From Vulcanisaeta sp. MG_3 (GTDB lineage Archaea > Thermoproteota > Thermoprotei > Thermoproteales > Thermocladiaceae): DNA of 5,294 nucleotides. Under the pieces are notes generated by a model. It had not been told where the DNA came from. It ran no database searches and worked only from the letters and a program-made list of their open reading frames with translations. Within the stretch, counting starts at the first letter, position 1; every line of letters begins with the position of its first letter. Positions 4,928 to 5,294 of the stretch are shown here, in pieces. A program made the position numbers and the translations under genes. The stretch spans positions 8,055 to 13,348 of the forward strand of contig LOCH01000019.1 in the NCBI GenBank assembly GCA_001516765.1. Direction: 5' to 3'.

Positions 4928-5294
4928 ATGGATTTGCCTGTTTGTACGAGGTGCGGTAAGAGACTTGCGAATTACTATAGGGCGTCTAGTGGCGAGAGGC
5001 TGTGTCTTAATTGCCTATTTGGGTCTATTGAGGATACCGTGCTTTGGACCATTAGAAGGTATAGGCTTATTGTTGATGGTGATAGGGTTGGTATAGCGAT
5101 TAGTGGCGGTAAGGATAGCCTAACGTTGATGTACCTTCTCGGTAAGTTTAGGAGGCAGGGTAAGATACCGAGGAATGTTGAGTTGATTGCGTTCAGTATT
5201 AATGAGGGACAGCCGTACAGCTGCTTCTATAGGATGTCAAGGGCTGATTATGTGCAGAAGCTTGGTGAGGAGTTTGGTATACCGTATAGGGTCT
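4928..5294 (+). CDS. TtuA/NcsA-type tRNA 2-thiolation enzyme, N-terminal part
   Basis: The gene runs off the end of the window; 122 codons are visible. This PP-loop family adenylates a tRNA uridine and replaces its 2-oxygen with sulfur: TtuA at U54, which stabilises tRNA in thermophiles, and NcsA/Ctu1 at the wobble U34. The N-terminus holds a zinc-binding pair, Cys6-Xaa2-Cys9 and Cys26-Xaa2-Cys29. The ATP-binding PP-loop SGGKDS is at 59-64, preceded by VGIAI. A FSINEG segment (89-94) stands where relatives usually have an Asp-Glu-Gly sequence. The iron-sulfur-binding cysteines that would confirm the mechanism lie beyond the window, and TtuA cannot be separated from NcsA on this part, so no gene symbol is given. 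There is no upstream in-frame start before a TGA at 4910-4912, so the ATG at 4928 is firm. Confidence 0.88.
   Translation, partial: MDLPVCTRCGKRLANYYRASSGERLCLNCLFGSIEDTVLWTIRRYRLIVDGDRVGIAISGGKDSLTLMYLLGKFRRQGKIPRNVELIAFSINEGQPYSCFYRMSRADYVQKLGEEFGIPYRV

Noticed and set aside
4914..5096. 60-residue hydrophobic plus-strand open frame
   Set aside because: It overlaps the clear TtuA-like frame, whose zinc-finger and PP-loop motifs identify the true reading frame; the hydrophobicity is a by-product of T/G-rich codons read out of frame.

Overview
The window looks like chromosomal DNA of a hyperthermophilic crenarchaeon, most likely of the Thermoproteales (Vulcanisaeta/Caldivirga-like). This is inferred from the A-type ATPase subunit B, the Trm5-family tRNA methyltransferase, the archaeal zinc-finger PP-loop thiolase, and heavy use of AGG and ATA codons. 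It also fits the TATA-like boxes about 25-30 bases before several start codons, with little or no Shine-Dalgarno sequence, which indicates leaderless transcripts. The genus is a guess.

Layout. Bases 1-276 hold the 3' end of an unrecognised plus-strand gene for a protein with a C-terminal membrane anchor. A small helical archaeal protein resembling DUF2153 follows (335-802, +). It converges on a BlaI/MecI-type winged-helix repressor gene (830-1198, -). A 214-base gap (1199-1412) holds the repressor promoter, possible operator dyads and a T-rich stretch, but no gene that I can see. Next is a D1-less Trm5-like methyltransferase gene (1413-2270, -), divergent from atpB, the A-ATP synthase B subunit (2361-3791, +). 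Then come a 70-residue ribbon-helix-helix regulator (3899-4111, +), an AT-rich gap with several inverted repeats (4112-4260), the flavin prenyltransferase ubiX (4261-4827, +), and the first 122 codons of a TtuA/NcsA-type tRNA 2-thiolation enzyme (4928 to the end, +).

The genes do not form one pathway. Nearly every gene has its own promoter-like box, so this reads as a set of single-gene units: energy conservation (atpB), tRNA modification at both sides of the window (Trm5-like and TtuA-like), cofactor supply (UbiX makes prenylated FMN for UbiD-type decarboxylases, which in archaea include an enzyme of the modified mevalonate pathway), and two small DNA-binding regulators.

I found no CRISPR array, insertion sequence, tRNA/rRNA gene or clear novel system. 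The points most worth a second look are the altered catalytic motifs of the Trm5-like protein, paired palindromes in the promoter of the ribbon-helix-helix gene, the dyads upstream of ubiX, and the isolated position of atpB.
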